Shown piece by piece: positions 50,497-58,946 of a stretch of 64,000 nucleotides of DNA. Origin of the DNA: a virus; IMG/VR virus record IMGVR_UViG_3300021960_000046, positions 22,740-86,739 of that record; one strand, 5' to 3'. The notes under the pieces were generated by a model. That model searched no databases, was not told the origin of the DNA, and was given only the letters and a program-made list of their open reading frames with translations. The translations under genes and the position numbers were made by a program. Numbering within the stretch: position 1 is the first letter of the stretch; every line of letters begins with the position of its first letter.

Positions 50497-51867
50497 TTAT
50501 CTAACCCTATATCTGATTACTACTATACCATCACCGCCGCCGCCACCTCGTCTGTGACCACCAGAAGTACCATCTGTACCTCCGCCACCGCCTCCGGTAC
50601 CGTTAACTCCGTATCCACCGCCTGCTTGGCCTCCACCACCTTCACCGCCTGCTGGGCATGAAGTGTGATTGTGTCCGGCTGCGCCGCCACCACCTGAGTA
50701 GTGTTGTGGAATTCCTGTAATATCGTTTTCGTAGCCTCTGCCACCGTGACCTGCCATGTGGTTACCATAATGGTCTGCACCTGGTTCAGCAGCACCGCCT
50801 CCGCCACCACCATTGTGATGTCCGTTTGAACCGCCTCTATGACCTTGACCTTGTCCGTTTGCGTCACCGTGTCCGCCTGTGTGATTACCACCACCGCCAG
50901 AACCACCTGAACGACCACCGCCGTTTGGATGTCCGCCACCGCCTCCGCCACCTGCACTTGTTAAACCAAATGCCGTAGAAGCAGAACCAGTTTGTCCGTG
51001 TCCGTCACCGCCGTATTGTGAACCGCCGGCACCAACTACGATTGAATATGCTTGAGCAGTTACAGCTTGTGCGAAAGAGTTATTTGCTCTATATCCTCCT
51101 GCACCACCACCTGCGCCATGGTGTGTTCCACCTGAACCACCGCCACCTACAATTAGATACTCGACTACATCGCCTAATGCGGAATCTGAACCTGTTGAAT
51201 GTACGGTAAATGTGCCAGATGTTAAAAACTTATGTACCATATCTCGGCCATCTAAGTAAACTTCTTCGGCATCCGAAGTAGCAACTATATATCTTTTAGA
51301 ACCTAATCCTTGATGTCCTTTTGTTTTTAAACCTGAATTTTCTTCGTTACTATAAGTAACAAATTTCCAACCTTGACCACCTGTACCATTGTATGCTAAT
51401 TCTATAACGGTACCTTTTGCATTTAAAACAAAATCATCAGGTTCGCCTTCAATCAATGAACCGTTACCTGCTAATGTACAAAAATTAGTGTTGAAAGTTT
51501 TTGCGTAATCTATAATTTTTAAATATGTGCCATCACTAGGTGCTGATGGTAATGTAACCGTAATTGCACCACTTGAAGTATCTACAAAGTAAGCACTTGA
51601 ACCTGAAGCTGTAAAATCTGCTGTTGAAACTGATTGATAAGCAATAGCAATCTGGTCAGTACCTTTTGCCATAAATTTCCAGTAAGTAGAATTTTCTGTT
51701 CCACCAGTTGCTGGAATTTGGCCTGTACTATTTGTAACAGCAATAAATGTACTTAAAGTACCACCATCTGAATATTGTACGATATCGTCTTTCTCGTAAG
51801 CAGTGCCAGACGACCAAGTACCTTTGGGCGTTAATGCTAATTTTCCTAAATCAATTTGTATTGCCAT
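50497..51867 (-). CDS. Gly/His-rich tail fibre adhesin, copy 2
   Basis: 456 residues with the same three-part design as copy 1: WSSGTAYEKDDIVQYS attachment unit, beta-rich middle with HKFLTSGTFTVHS, and a glycine-rich C-terminal third (GGTHHGAGGGAGGY, GGSGGGGNHTGGHGDANGQ, GHNHTSCPAGG) ending GIVVIRYRVR. Fewer HxH pairs than copies 1 and 3, and a distinct Gly-rich loop order, so tip specificity probably differs. Confidence 0.85.
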   Translation of the reverse strand: MAIQIDLGKLALTPKGTWSSGTAYEKDDIVQYSDGGTLSTFIAVTNSTGQIPATGGTENSTYWKFMAKGTDQIAIAYQSVSTADFTASGSSAYFVDTSSGAITVTLPSAPSDGTYLKIIDYAKTFNTNFCTLAGNGSLIEGEPDDFVLNAKGTVIELAYNGTGGQGWKFVTYSNEENSGLKTKGHQGLGSKRYIVATSDAEEVYLDGRDMVHKFLTSGTFTVHSTGSDSALGDVVEYLIVGGGGSGGTHHGAGGGAGGYRANNSFAQAVTAQAYSIVVGAGGSQYGGDGHGQTGSASTAFGLTSAGGGGGGGHPNGGGRSGGSGGGGNHTGGHGDANGQGQGHRGGSNGHHNGGGGGGAAEPGADHYGNHMAGHGGRGYENDITGIPQHYSGGGGAAGHNHTSCPAGGEGGGGQAGGGYGVNGTGGGGGGTDGTSGGHRRGGGGGDGIVVIRYRVR

Positions 51868-51891
51868 ATTTTTTTTAACCTATCCTATTTA

Positions 51892-52356
51892 TTATAGCTC
51901 CGTGCTATTAGTATCTACCCATGATTGTGTACTATTGTTCCAAGTCCACCAAGTGTTATATTCCACACCTGCTCTTTGAGCATACCAAGTAGCATTACTT
52001 TCTCTCCAATTAAATTTTTTCATAGTGATTGTGCCATTTGCACCATATTGGTGTGGTGCTTGCCATTCGAATTCTGTATTAGAATATGTCCATGAAGCAC
52101 ATTCAACACCTTCAATATCTTTAGGTCTGATATCTCTAAAAGAGTTTGAGGCTGCATGATATTCCTGGCCAATTTCAGGTGAAGTGTTTGTATGCATATC
52201 ACATTTGTATGTATAACCTTCGCCCCATAATTTTGTACAAACAGCATTAATGCTATGATGTGTACATGAACCTGTAGATTTGTCAATACACTTTTCAACT
52301 TTAAGAATATGAACATCTACTACTTTATTATTACTATCTATTTTAGCTACTTTCAT
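51892..52356 (-). CDS. fibre-cassette Trp-rich protein, copy 3
   Basis: 154 residues: KVAKIDSNNKVVDVHIL start, a Cys-rich segment (CTHHSINAVCTKLWGEGYTYKC), ECASWTYSN and WQAPHQYG like copy 1, and WYAQRAGVEYNTWWTWNNSTQSW end. Directly follows Gly-rich copy 3 (1 nt gap). The extra Cys pairs are unique to this copy. Confidence 0.73.
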   Translation of the reverse strand: MKVAKIDSNNKVVDVHILKVEKCIDKSTGSCTHHSINAVCTKLWGEGYTYKCDMHTNTSPEIGQEYHAASNSFRDIRPKDIEGVECASWTYSNTEFEWQAPHQYGANGTITMKKFNWRESNATWYAQRAGVEYNTWWTWNNSTQSWVDTNSTEL

Positions 52357-52357
52357 A

Positions 52358-53728
52358 TTACTTAACCTTATACCTAATTACTACTAGTCCTGAACCGCCA
52401 GCGCCACCATAGTTTGCTTGACCTGTAGAACCATCTGTTCCACCGCCACCACTTCCACTAAATGGTTCTGCACTACCGCCATTTCCTGAACCGCCGCCAC
52501 CTAAGCCGCCGCCACCAGGACCTCCGTGTTGATGTGTTCCTGCACCACCGCCTCCACAATACCAACGATTTTCGCCTGTAATGTCTGAAGCTGTACCGGA
52601 TCCACCGTTACCACCCATGTGATGTCCGTATTGGTCACCACCTCTAGTGTATGAACCGCCACCACCGCCATGAGTATGACTTTCGTGGTTACCACCTCTG
52701 TTACCTGAACCTTGTCCGTTTGCGTTACCATGTGTGTGATTGTGTCCCGAACCACCACCTGAAGCACCATCTCGGCCTCTTCCAGCATTCGAACCACCAC
52801 CGCCACCGCCACCTGATGTTAAACCAAATGCACTTGAAGAACCTCCGTCATTACCTGTAGTGTTAGAGTATCTTCTATCACCACCAGCACCTACGGTAAT
52901 TGTATATGCTTGTGGCGTAACTGCTTGGTTATAAGCTGCGTTATCTCTGAAACCACCAGCACCACCGCCACCAGCATGGTGTGAACCACCTGAAGCGCCA
53001 CCGCCAACAATTAAATATCTTACATTTGAACCGAAAACGGAATCTGAACCTACTGAATGAACGGTAAATGTTCCTGAACTTAAAAACTTGTGTACCATGT
53101 AATCGCCATCTAAGTAGACCTCTTCTGCGTCTGAGGTTGCGTTAATCCATCTTTTTGAACCAACACCTGGCGATACTGCTTTATCTTTATTATTAATTTC
53201 GTCTGAGTTAAATGAAGTAATCTTCCAACCATTTGAACCTGAAACTGAACTATCATATGTGAAGTACACATGTGTACCTCTACTATTTAAAACCCAATCA
53301 TCCGGTTCACCTTCAATAGTGTTACCGTTTGCAGCTAATGTTACTTGATTAATATGGAATGTTCTTGCTCTATCAATAAATGCAATTTGGTCACCGTTAC
53401 TTGGTGAGGCAGGCATTGTAATTGTAATTGCGCCTGCTGTTGTATCGACAAAATAACCAGTTGAACCTGAAGCTGTAAAACTTGATGTTTCTGGAGCACC
53501 CCATGTCATTGATACTGCGTCTGTACCTTTTGCCATTAATGCCCAATAAGTTGCATTTGGATTACCAGCAGTTGAAGGCACCTGATTTGTACTATTTGCT
53601 ATAGCAATGTATGTACTTGTAACACCTGTATCAGTATATGTAACCATATCGTCAACTTCATAAGCTGTACCGCCTACATAAGCGCCTCGATATTTTACTT
53701 TTAATTTTCCTAAATCTATTGTTGCCAT
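52358..53728 (-). CDS. Gly/His-rich tail fibre adhesin, copy 3
   Basis: 456 residues. Same design; YVGGTAYEVDDMVTYTD attachment unit, HKFLSSGTFTVHSVGSDS middle, Gly-rich tip with GHNHTHGNANGQGSGNRGG and HESHTHGGGGG shared almost exactly with copy 1, ending GLVVIRYKVK. It is the most upstream copy, and with the small gene 53744-53977 heads the cassette series. Confidence 0.85.
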   Translation of the reverse strand: MATIDLGKLKVKYRGAYVGGTAYEVDDMVTYTDTGVTSTYIAIANSTNQVPSTAGNPNATYWALMAKGTDAVSMTWGAPETSSFTASGSTGYFVDTTAGAITITMPASPSNGDQIAFIDRARTFHINQVTLAANGNTIEGEPDDWVLNSRGTHVYFTYDSSVSGSNGWKITSFNSDEINNKDKAVSPGVGSKRWINATSDAEEVYLDGDYMVHKFLSSGTFTVHSVGSDSVFGSNVRYLIVGGGASGGSHHAGGGGAGGFRDNAAYNQAVTPQAYTITVGAGGDRRYSNTTGNDGGSSSAFGLTSGGGGGGGSNAGRGRDGASGGGSGHNHTHGNANGQGSGNRGGNHESHTHGGGGGSYTRGGDQYGHHMGGNGGSGTASDITGENRWYCGGGGAGTHQHGGPGGGGLGGGGSGNGGSAEPFSGSGGGGTDGSTGQANYGGAGGSGLVVIRYKVK

Positions 53729-53743
53729 TTACTCTGCCTAGTC

Positions 53744-53977
53744 CTAGTTATCAATTGTTGCTATTAAGTGACCGTTTGTCGGATCAATTGAAAATACAAA
53801 TCCTGAAGCTGCGAATATTACATCATCAAAGCTTGCCATTTGAGCAGCTGTGATATTTGACGCACCCCCATTAGTTGTAATTACTTGTAAAGTATCATTA
53901 ATGCCGTCACCGTCCGAATCCGTTTTAATGAACCCGTAAACCTCGGCCTTACCTGTAAAATCTCGTAATTCAGACAT
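53744..53977 (-). CDS. small fibre-region protein
   Basis: 77 residues: YGFIKTDSDGDGINDTLQV (a calcium-loop-like DxDxDG segment) and SFDDVIFAASGFVFSIDPTNGHLIATIDN. It is expressed from a late promoter 22 nt upstream. Probably virion-associated; unknown function. Confidence 0.65.
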   Translation of the reverse strand: MSELRDFTGKAEVYGFIKTDSDGDGINDTLQVITTNGGASNITAAQMASFDDVIFAASGFVFSIDPTNGHLIATIDN

Positions 53978-53999
53978 TTAAAATACTCCCTTATTTGTA

Positions 54000-54007
54000 T
54001 ATTTATA
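54000..54007 (-). promoter_or_regulatory. late promoter (TATAAATA) for the adhesin cassettes
   Basis: Exact TATAAATA on the minus strand in the short gap between the 1181-residue fibre and the 77-residue gene. It would drive all three cassettes. Confidence 0.65.
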
Positions 54008-54014
54008 ATTCTTA

Positions 54015-57000
54015 TTATACATTCTCTACTAATTTCCATCCATAAGTTGTACCTGTGTAAACTAAACCGACAGCGGCGTTGTCTGTAGATAAAACAAATG
54101 TTTGATTTAAACCCATAACTTTTGCACCGTTACCTTGTACATCACAATTGTTTGTTGCGAAGTTATCTGTTAAGTCCATAATTCTTAATTCATCTCCAAC
54201 TTGAGGTGAAGCAGGCAGTCTAACAATTGCCTTGCCACCAGATGTATCAACAAAACTACGAGAACCAACATCTAAAGTTATAACCGTAGAACCGTCACCT
54301 GTGAGTGTAGCCCAAGGTAAGAAACCACTTAAACCTGTCCATTGTCCTGAGTTGTTGTAACCTTCCCAAGTATTCTTATCAGTATTAAATCTGATACCAC
54401 CTGCAAACAAGTTAATACCTGCATTTGATGGTCTTTGAGCAGTTGTACCAATCGGTACCGTAAAGTGTCCTGGTCCCATACCATTTCTTTGAGTGTATCC
54501 AACAATTGCTCGTTCTGTAGGAACTGAGGTATCGGAATCACCGGCCATGGTTGGGTCAGTTGAAAATTCATTAATAGTTGCGCCAAGTGAAGCACCAATA
54601 GAACCTAGTTGTAATTCTGTCAAACCAGAAAGGTCAAATGCGTCTGCGTTCAATGTCGCAATACCAGTTGACTGCTGGATTCTGAATAAATTACCAACTC
54701 TAAAGTCACCGTTTTGGTCAGTTGAAGAGAAGTAAACTCTACCACCATTTAATTCTACCGTTTCATCATCTTGGTCAGCAGGTTGTGTTACACCTACTGC
54801 GTTTGGATAATTTGTATCAGCAAAAGAACCAGTACCAATATCTAAGAAGTCGTGGCCTGTTAATCTGATATTTGAAAATCTATTTGTTTGACTTATTGTA
54901 GTACCAGGCGCTTTTGCGTCTGAAGCTGTAATAGCAGGATTAACTTTAATAATCGCTGTCTCATTTACTAAGTTTTCTTCGGATACTTGTGTAATTCTGT
55001 AATAGTTTGTATCGCCATCTACAGCACCTGTAAATGCGTTAGAAGCTAAGACAACTACATTAGCAGAACTTAATGTTCCGTCTGTAGATGAAATTGGAAT
55101 TACGAAACCTTGAATACCTGAAGAACCAACCGTTGAAGGAGTTGGTTCACCAAACAATGTTGATAATTGGAAAGTATAAGTTGAACTATCAGCTTTTGTA
55201 CCAGTTACGGTTTCACCTTTTTGGAAATCACCTGTAAGGTTTTCAATGTAAATGTACTTAGCGGATGTTTGTAAATAGAAAATTGTACCTGTTGCACCAG
55301 AAGTATTACCAACTAGTGTTTGACCTAATACTAAGTTATTTTCATCATTTGAACCACCTACGAAAGTTTTGGAATCAAACTCAAGCATTTTACCTCTTGT
55401 TTGATATTGTACAGGAACTTCTTCGTAGTAATTACCATCTGCAACAGCACCTTGTTCTCCGTATGCCATTGAAGAGTTAAGTGAACGAACAAAACCACCA
55501 CCTGTTGCATAAACAGCCTTATCACAATAGTATGTGAAGACTGATACAATCTCTGCACGGCCGTTGTTCAATGCATGAACACCTATACCATCTGAGTTAA
55601 TTTGTGTAAAGTCGTTTGCCAACATTGATTTGTTGGAATTTGGATATGAATATCTATGTAATGCACCATCAATCTCGATACCAGTTGCGTTGGCATTGAT
55701 TGAAGTCATGTTTTGACAATAAGGTGAAGCAGTTGTAATATTACCAGTTGGGTCTAATGAAGTAACTGCCGCTTTTCTTGTACCACCAGTATTTGCTGGT
55801 ATACCTGTCAACCCTTGTGAAGACATTTCTAATAAGTTTGTGTTGTTATTTAACAACCACATTTTAGCTGCATTATTTAATTCTAATGAAGCAACGGTAG
55901 CAGTAATTGTTGCGTTACCGCCAAGTTGTGAACTATCTAAAGTAATTGTTTCGTTTAGTTGATAACCATGACCGCCATGGTAAACAACAACCGTAGGAGC
56001 TGAAGAACCATCTGCTATTACCGAAAGAATACAACCCTTACCATTAAGACTTGATGTAGTATGTTTAAAGTGATAAGAACCTGGAGTACCACCTGTACCG
56101 CCTGTAATATTGTTAAGTGTAGCAATCTGTGTTGAACTGCCTGAAGCAGGTCTAACTTGTGTACTTCTTAAAGATGTACCTTTAACGGTAACACCTGCTG
56201 GAATAACTAATGGTAATTGTTCTCTATAAACACCGTTTGCGATATGAATTGCGTCACCAACTGATACTGAGATTACATCAAAAGTTAAATCAGTTGCGCC
56301 ACCTAATTGTGTACCTGTAATTGTGATTACATCACTAATTGAGTGACCTGAACCGCCATCTGTAATTTCAATAAATGGTGTAGATGAACCATCAATTGTA
56401 ACACGAGCAGTAATATTTGTACCTGAACCAGAAGATGTACCTGTTACATCATTGTAAACACTAGGAACTCCGCCTGTACCACCTGATACATTGTTAAAGT
56501 CTGCAACATCACCAGAAGTCGCTACTGATAATGCTTTGTGAATTGTTCTGAATGGAAATTGTTTTGAACCGTCATATGTATCTTTACCGTTGTTTGCAAC
56601 ATAGATAACATTTCTGTCCTCTGAACCACCCCATAAAATATCTGTACCATTTGAAGTTAAAACTGAACCTCTAGGACCTACACCTAATCTTTCATTGGCT
56701 GTAGAACCTCTAACCATAATATCGCCTCGTCTAGTAAGCACATTGTTACTATCACCTTGCGACATCAAATTCCATTTTGTATTATCTGTTCCTGGTTCAA
56801 CATTCAATACATCATATTCAATACAAATGTATGATGATGTTGAAAATTCTACTACATGACCTTTTTGATATGTTGAAGAAACACTATAGTTGCCTTCCCA
56901 TTTCATACCTTCGTTGATTACTTCCCATTTAGCTGGGTGACTTGAAGGTGTTTGACCTGCTGAAGTATCTACAATACAAACATATGACCAACCACCAAAC

Positions 57001-57560
57001 TGCATTGTATCTCCAGTTTTGTATAGTGTAGCCGCATTGTAATCGCCTGTAGCATTAAAGCCTGTTGTCAATACTTGCCAATATGCACCTGCAACTGGAG
57101 TTTGACCTGAATGGTTTTGTAAAGCTGTGTAAGAATAACCACCATAAGTAACAATATCACCGTCTTGGTAATATGTTGATGGATCCCATGAATTTTCGAA
57201 TTGTAAACCTTCGTTGTAAACTGCAAATTTAGTTAAATCTAAAATGCCTGTATTGTCCGAAGTGTGTTGTGTTGTAACTCTGTATTGTTGAGCACCAAAT
57301 TTTACAACATCATTTAATTTGTAAAAAGTATTAGCTGTATGTTCAGCTGCTATAAATCTTAATCCTTCAGTATGTAAATTCCATTTACCTGAAGTTATGT
57401 CTGAGTAGAAAGCTGGGTCATCTACACCTGATGTATGGTTCGTAACACAAACATATGTATTCGCACCGTATTTTACAATATCATCTACGACATAAGAAGT
57501 AGTGGCTGACCAGTTACCTCTCCATTTGAATTTTAATCTACCTAGTATAAAATCTGCCAT
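54015..57560 (-). CDS. large tail fibre with five N-terminal repeats and a beta-helix-like middle
   Basis: 1181 residues. Residues 1-290 hold five units of the type W..tt.Y..gDiV.yg.ysYvc..ht (for example NWSATTSYVVDDIVKYG, YYQDGDIVTYGGYSY, LYKTGDTMQFGGWSYVC), the same module as the single copy in each Gly-rich fibre. About 320-720: a pectate-lyase-like start (VIYVANNGKDTYDGSKQFPFRTIHKAL) followed by a long Gly/Asn/Ser-rich part typical of parallel beta-helix fibres. C-terminal third has a QNGDFRVGNLFRIQQSTG segment common in phage structural proteins and ends in a short beta domain. Probable long fibre or baseplate spike. It starts 1 nt after the upstream gene. Confidence 0.8.
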   Translation of the reverse strand: MADFILGRLKFKWRGNWSATTSYVVDDIVKYGANTYVCVTNHTSGVDDPAFYSDITSGKWNLHTEGLRFIAAEHTANTFYKLNDVVKFGAQQYRVTTQHTSDNTGILDLTKFAVYNEGLQFENSWDPSTYYQDGDIVTYGGYSYTALQNHSGQTPVAGAYWQVLTTGFNATGDYNAATLYKTGDTMQFGGWSYVCIVDTSAGQTPSSHPAKWEVINEGMKWEGNYSVSSTYQKGHVVEFSTSSYICIEYDVLNVEPGTDNTKWNLMSQGDSNNVLTRRGDIMVRGSTANERLGVGPRGSVLTSNGTDILWGGSEDRNVIYVANNGKDTYDGSKQFPFRTIHKALSVATSGDVADFNNVSGGTGGVPSVYNDVTGTSSGSGTNITARVTIDGSSTPFIEITDGGSGHSISDVITITGTQLGGATDLTFDVISVSVGDAIHIANGVYREQLPLVIPAGVTVKGTSLRSTQVRPASGSSTQIATLNNITGGTGGTPGSYHFKHTTSSLNGKGCILSVIADGSSAPTVVVYHGGHGYQLNETITLDSSQLGGNATITATVASLELNNAAKMWLLNNNTNLLEMSSQGLTGIPANTGGTRKAAVTSLDPTGNITTASPYCQNMTSINANATGIEIDGALHRYSYPNSNKSMLANDFTQINSDGIGVHALNNGRAEIVSVFTYYCDKAVYATGGGFVRSLNSSMAYGEQGAVADGNYYEEVPVQYQTRGKMLEFDSKTFVGGSNDENNLVLGQTLVGNTSGATGTIFYLQTSAKYIYIENLTGDFQKGETVTGTKADSSTYTFQLSTLFGEPTPSTVGSSGIQGFVIPISSTDGTLSSANVVVLASNAFTGAVDGDTNYYRITQVSEENLVNETAIIKVNPAITASDAKAPGTTISQTNRFSNIRLTGHDFLDIGTGSFADTNYPNAVGVTQPADQDDETVELNGGRVYFSSTDQNGDFRVGNLFRIQQSTGIATLNADAFDLSGLTELQLGSIGASLGATINEFSTDPTMAGDSDTSVPTERAIVGYTQRNGMGPGHFTVPIGTTAQRPSNAGINLFAGGIRFNTDKNTWEGYNNSGQWTGLSGFLPWATLTGDGSTVITLDVGSRSFVDTSGGKAIVRLPASPQVGDELRIMDLTDNFATNNCDVQGNGAKVMGLNQTFVLSTDNAAVGLVYTGTTYGWKLVENV

Positions 57561-57561
57561 A

Positions 57562-57975
57562 TTACGCTTTCCAATTCCTTACGGCGCCATCCTTATTGTC
57601 ATAGGGATAATCTGCCAAATATCTTGCTACCAACCATCCGTCTTCATTAATAAAATAACTTACTTTGTTATCATCAAATCTGTGTTGTTCAAATGCTCTT
57701 GCTCTTTTATCAAACTGCCAACTTTCAGTTGGTACTTCAGCATTGGTTCTAACACTTTCATTAACGGGTTGGCCGTTGTTTAATTTGTTTTCTTCCAGAT
57801 GTTCTAATCCGCCATAAGCAAATGCTGAACCATCTGATACTTTCACAGCTTCGTCACTAGCCAAATACACTCTTGTATATCTAAGTAAACCATCATCTTC
57901 CCTCGTCAAAGCATGTAAAGCCTTGTGGGTATGGAATGTGGTATGTGTATTGTCTCCGAACGATAAGTATGCCAT
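57562..57975 (-). CDS. fibre-region protein of unknown function
   Basis: 137 residues: MAYLSFGDNTHTTFHTHKALHAL, and FINEDGWLVARYLADYP near the end. Conserved hydrophobic pattern but no family recognised. Located between two structural genes with 1-nt spacing to the large fibre, so likely virion-associated. Confidence 0.65.
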   Translation of the reverse strand: MAYLSFGDNTHTTFHTHKALHALTREDDGLLRYTRVYLASDEAVKVSDGSAFAYGGLEHLEENKLNNGQPVNESVRTNAEVPTESWQFDKRARAFEQHRFDDNKVSYFINEDGWLVARYLADYPYDNKDGAVRNWKA

Positions 57976-57989
57976 GTTTATTCCTTATT

Positions 57990-58005
57990 TATTTATATAT
58001 TTATA
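57990..58005 (-). promoter_or_regulatory. two adjacent late promoters (TATAAATA twice)
   Basis: The octamer occurs at 57990-57997 and again at 57998-58005 on the minus strand, head-to-tail, 15 nt before the 137-residue gene. Together they precede the large fibre operon. Confidence 0.65.
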
Positions 58006-58012
58006 CCAGATT

Positions 58013-58360
58013 TTAAGTAACTTCCAAAATACTTGCAAAAGCTTCTATTTGAGGAATCGTACTATCCTGGTTCTCTCTTACTATAAGTCTTAATCTATCA
58101 CCAGCCGCCATATTGATTGGTTTATCAATTGTTAGTGTATTTTCTTGTGGTACATTAATATTCTTAGTAATATGCTTAAATGTAGTACCACCGTCAATTG
58201 TACACTTCACATCCACATTAGCATTGATAGTTTCACTATGATTAGTGATAAACAATGCATGAATAACTGCTTGAGCGCCAGCCGGACATGTGTATATATC
58301 ACTAGAAGTATGGTCTAATGATGTTAATGTCAAACCTGCATTTTTAAATGTACTTGCCAT
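58013..58360 (-). CDS. beta-sandwich structural protein
   Basis: 115 residues, strand-rich: LTSLDHTSSDIYTCPAGAQAVIHALFITNHSETINANVDVKC followed by NMAAGDRLRLIVRENQ. This is a recurrent small virion protein pattern in marine T4-like phages (an A..VI..L.itN...... sandwich). Role unknown. Confidence 0.65.
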   Translation of the reverse strand: MASTFKNAGLTLTSLDHTSSDIYTCPAGAQAVIHALFITNHSETINANVDVKCTIDGGTTFKHITKNINVPQENTLTIDKPINMAAGDRLRLIVRENQDSTIPQIEAFASILEVT

Positions 58361-58362
58361 AT

Positions 58363-58743
58363 TTAACTACCAAAAACTATAGCATATGCCAAAGCGTCAC
58401 CAACGGTAGCAAGTGTACCTGATTGATTAGGTAACTTAACTTGTCTATCAGCCGTAGGTTCTTCTACAGATAAAAATGTTTCGAAAGCATTTTCTAAGAA
58501 GCCTTCGAATACTAAAGATGAACCGTTTAATGTGATATTGTTAGTAGTTACTGCGTTTGTGTTTGTGACATCTTGTAAACCAATCGCACCAGCACCACCC
58601 ATTTCTTTAACATTGCCTAAACTATCTTTGGTAAAAAATTTACCATCAGCAATGTTCATCGCCAATTCACCTACTTGCAAAGAAGCACCTGAAGGTATTG
58701 ATAATGTTGTTTCTGACCTTTTTGGTTTAATGACAACAGCCAT
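58363..58743 (-). CDS. tail fibre-like structural protein
   Basis: 126 residues. Begins with LSIPSGASLQVGELAMNIADGKFFTK, the (L)xxGELAxNxxDGxLFxK motif of fibre N-terminal repeats in T4-like marine phages, then NGSSLVFEG and a C-terminal RQVKLPNQSGTLATV segment. Possibly a fibre connector or short fibre. Confidence 0.7.
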   Translation of the reverse strand: MAVVIKPKRSETTLSIPSGASLQVGELAMNIADGKFFTKDSLGNVKEMGGAGAIGLQDVTNTNAVTTNNITLNGSSLVFEGFLENAFETFLSVEEPTADRQVKLPNQSGTLATVGDALAYAIVFGS

Positions 58744-58745
58744 TG

Positions 58746-58946
58746 TTATTTCCTACTCTTTTTAATTTGTGAGATGAGTTTTGCTTTAGTTAATCTTCTA
58801 TCTAATTCAATACCCAATTTTCTGCCCAATTTTTCTAATTCTACTTTTGTTTTCTTTTCTAAATCTTTTAAATTGATTTTTATTTGTTCTTGCTTTTTAA
58901 AACCTGGCATTCCAGAAATTAAAAAGTCTTTAATTTTTTTCCACAT
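58746..58946 (-). CDS. small basic protein with SAP/Rho-N-like helix pair
   Basis: 66 residues, very basic. DLEKKTKVELEKLGRKLGIELDRRLTKAKLISQIKK has the spacing of SAP or Rho N-terminal domains (helix, LGxELDxRxTKAxLI, helix), which bind nucleic acid. It is odd inside the fibre operon. Overlaps the upstream fibre gene by 1 nt. Confidence 0.6.
   Translation of the reverse strand: MWKKIKDFLISGMPGFKKQEQIKINLKDLEKKTKVELEKLGRKLGIELDRRLTKAKLISQIKKSRK

Larger units (their letters stand above)
48190..53728 (-). repeat. three tandem fibre cassettes (Gly-rich fibre + Trp-rich protein)
   Basis: Units of about 1.84 kb: 52358-53728 with 51892-52356, 50497-51867 with 50045-50494, and 48648-50036 with 48190-48648. 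All six genes keep order and orientation with gaps of at most 24 nt. The copies have diverged widely at both protein and DNA level, so this is an old amplification rather than a recent duplication, but Gly/His tip segments remain nearly the same between copies 1 and 3. Confidence 0.85.

Noticed and set aside
48819-52934. Long plus-strand and alternate-frame open frames in the fibre region
   Set aside because: They arise from the biased Gly/His codons of the minus-strand fibre genes and lack ribosome sites and conserved features.
48700-53000. CRISPR-like or satellite repeat from repeated CCACCGCC units
   Set aside because: These are glycine codons in the poly-Gly tips, irregular in spacing and in frame with coding.
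48190-53728. Diversity-generating retroelement at the fibres
   Set aside because: No reverse transcriptase or accessory gene is present, and no template/variable repeat pair was seen; the copies are whole-gene duplicates.
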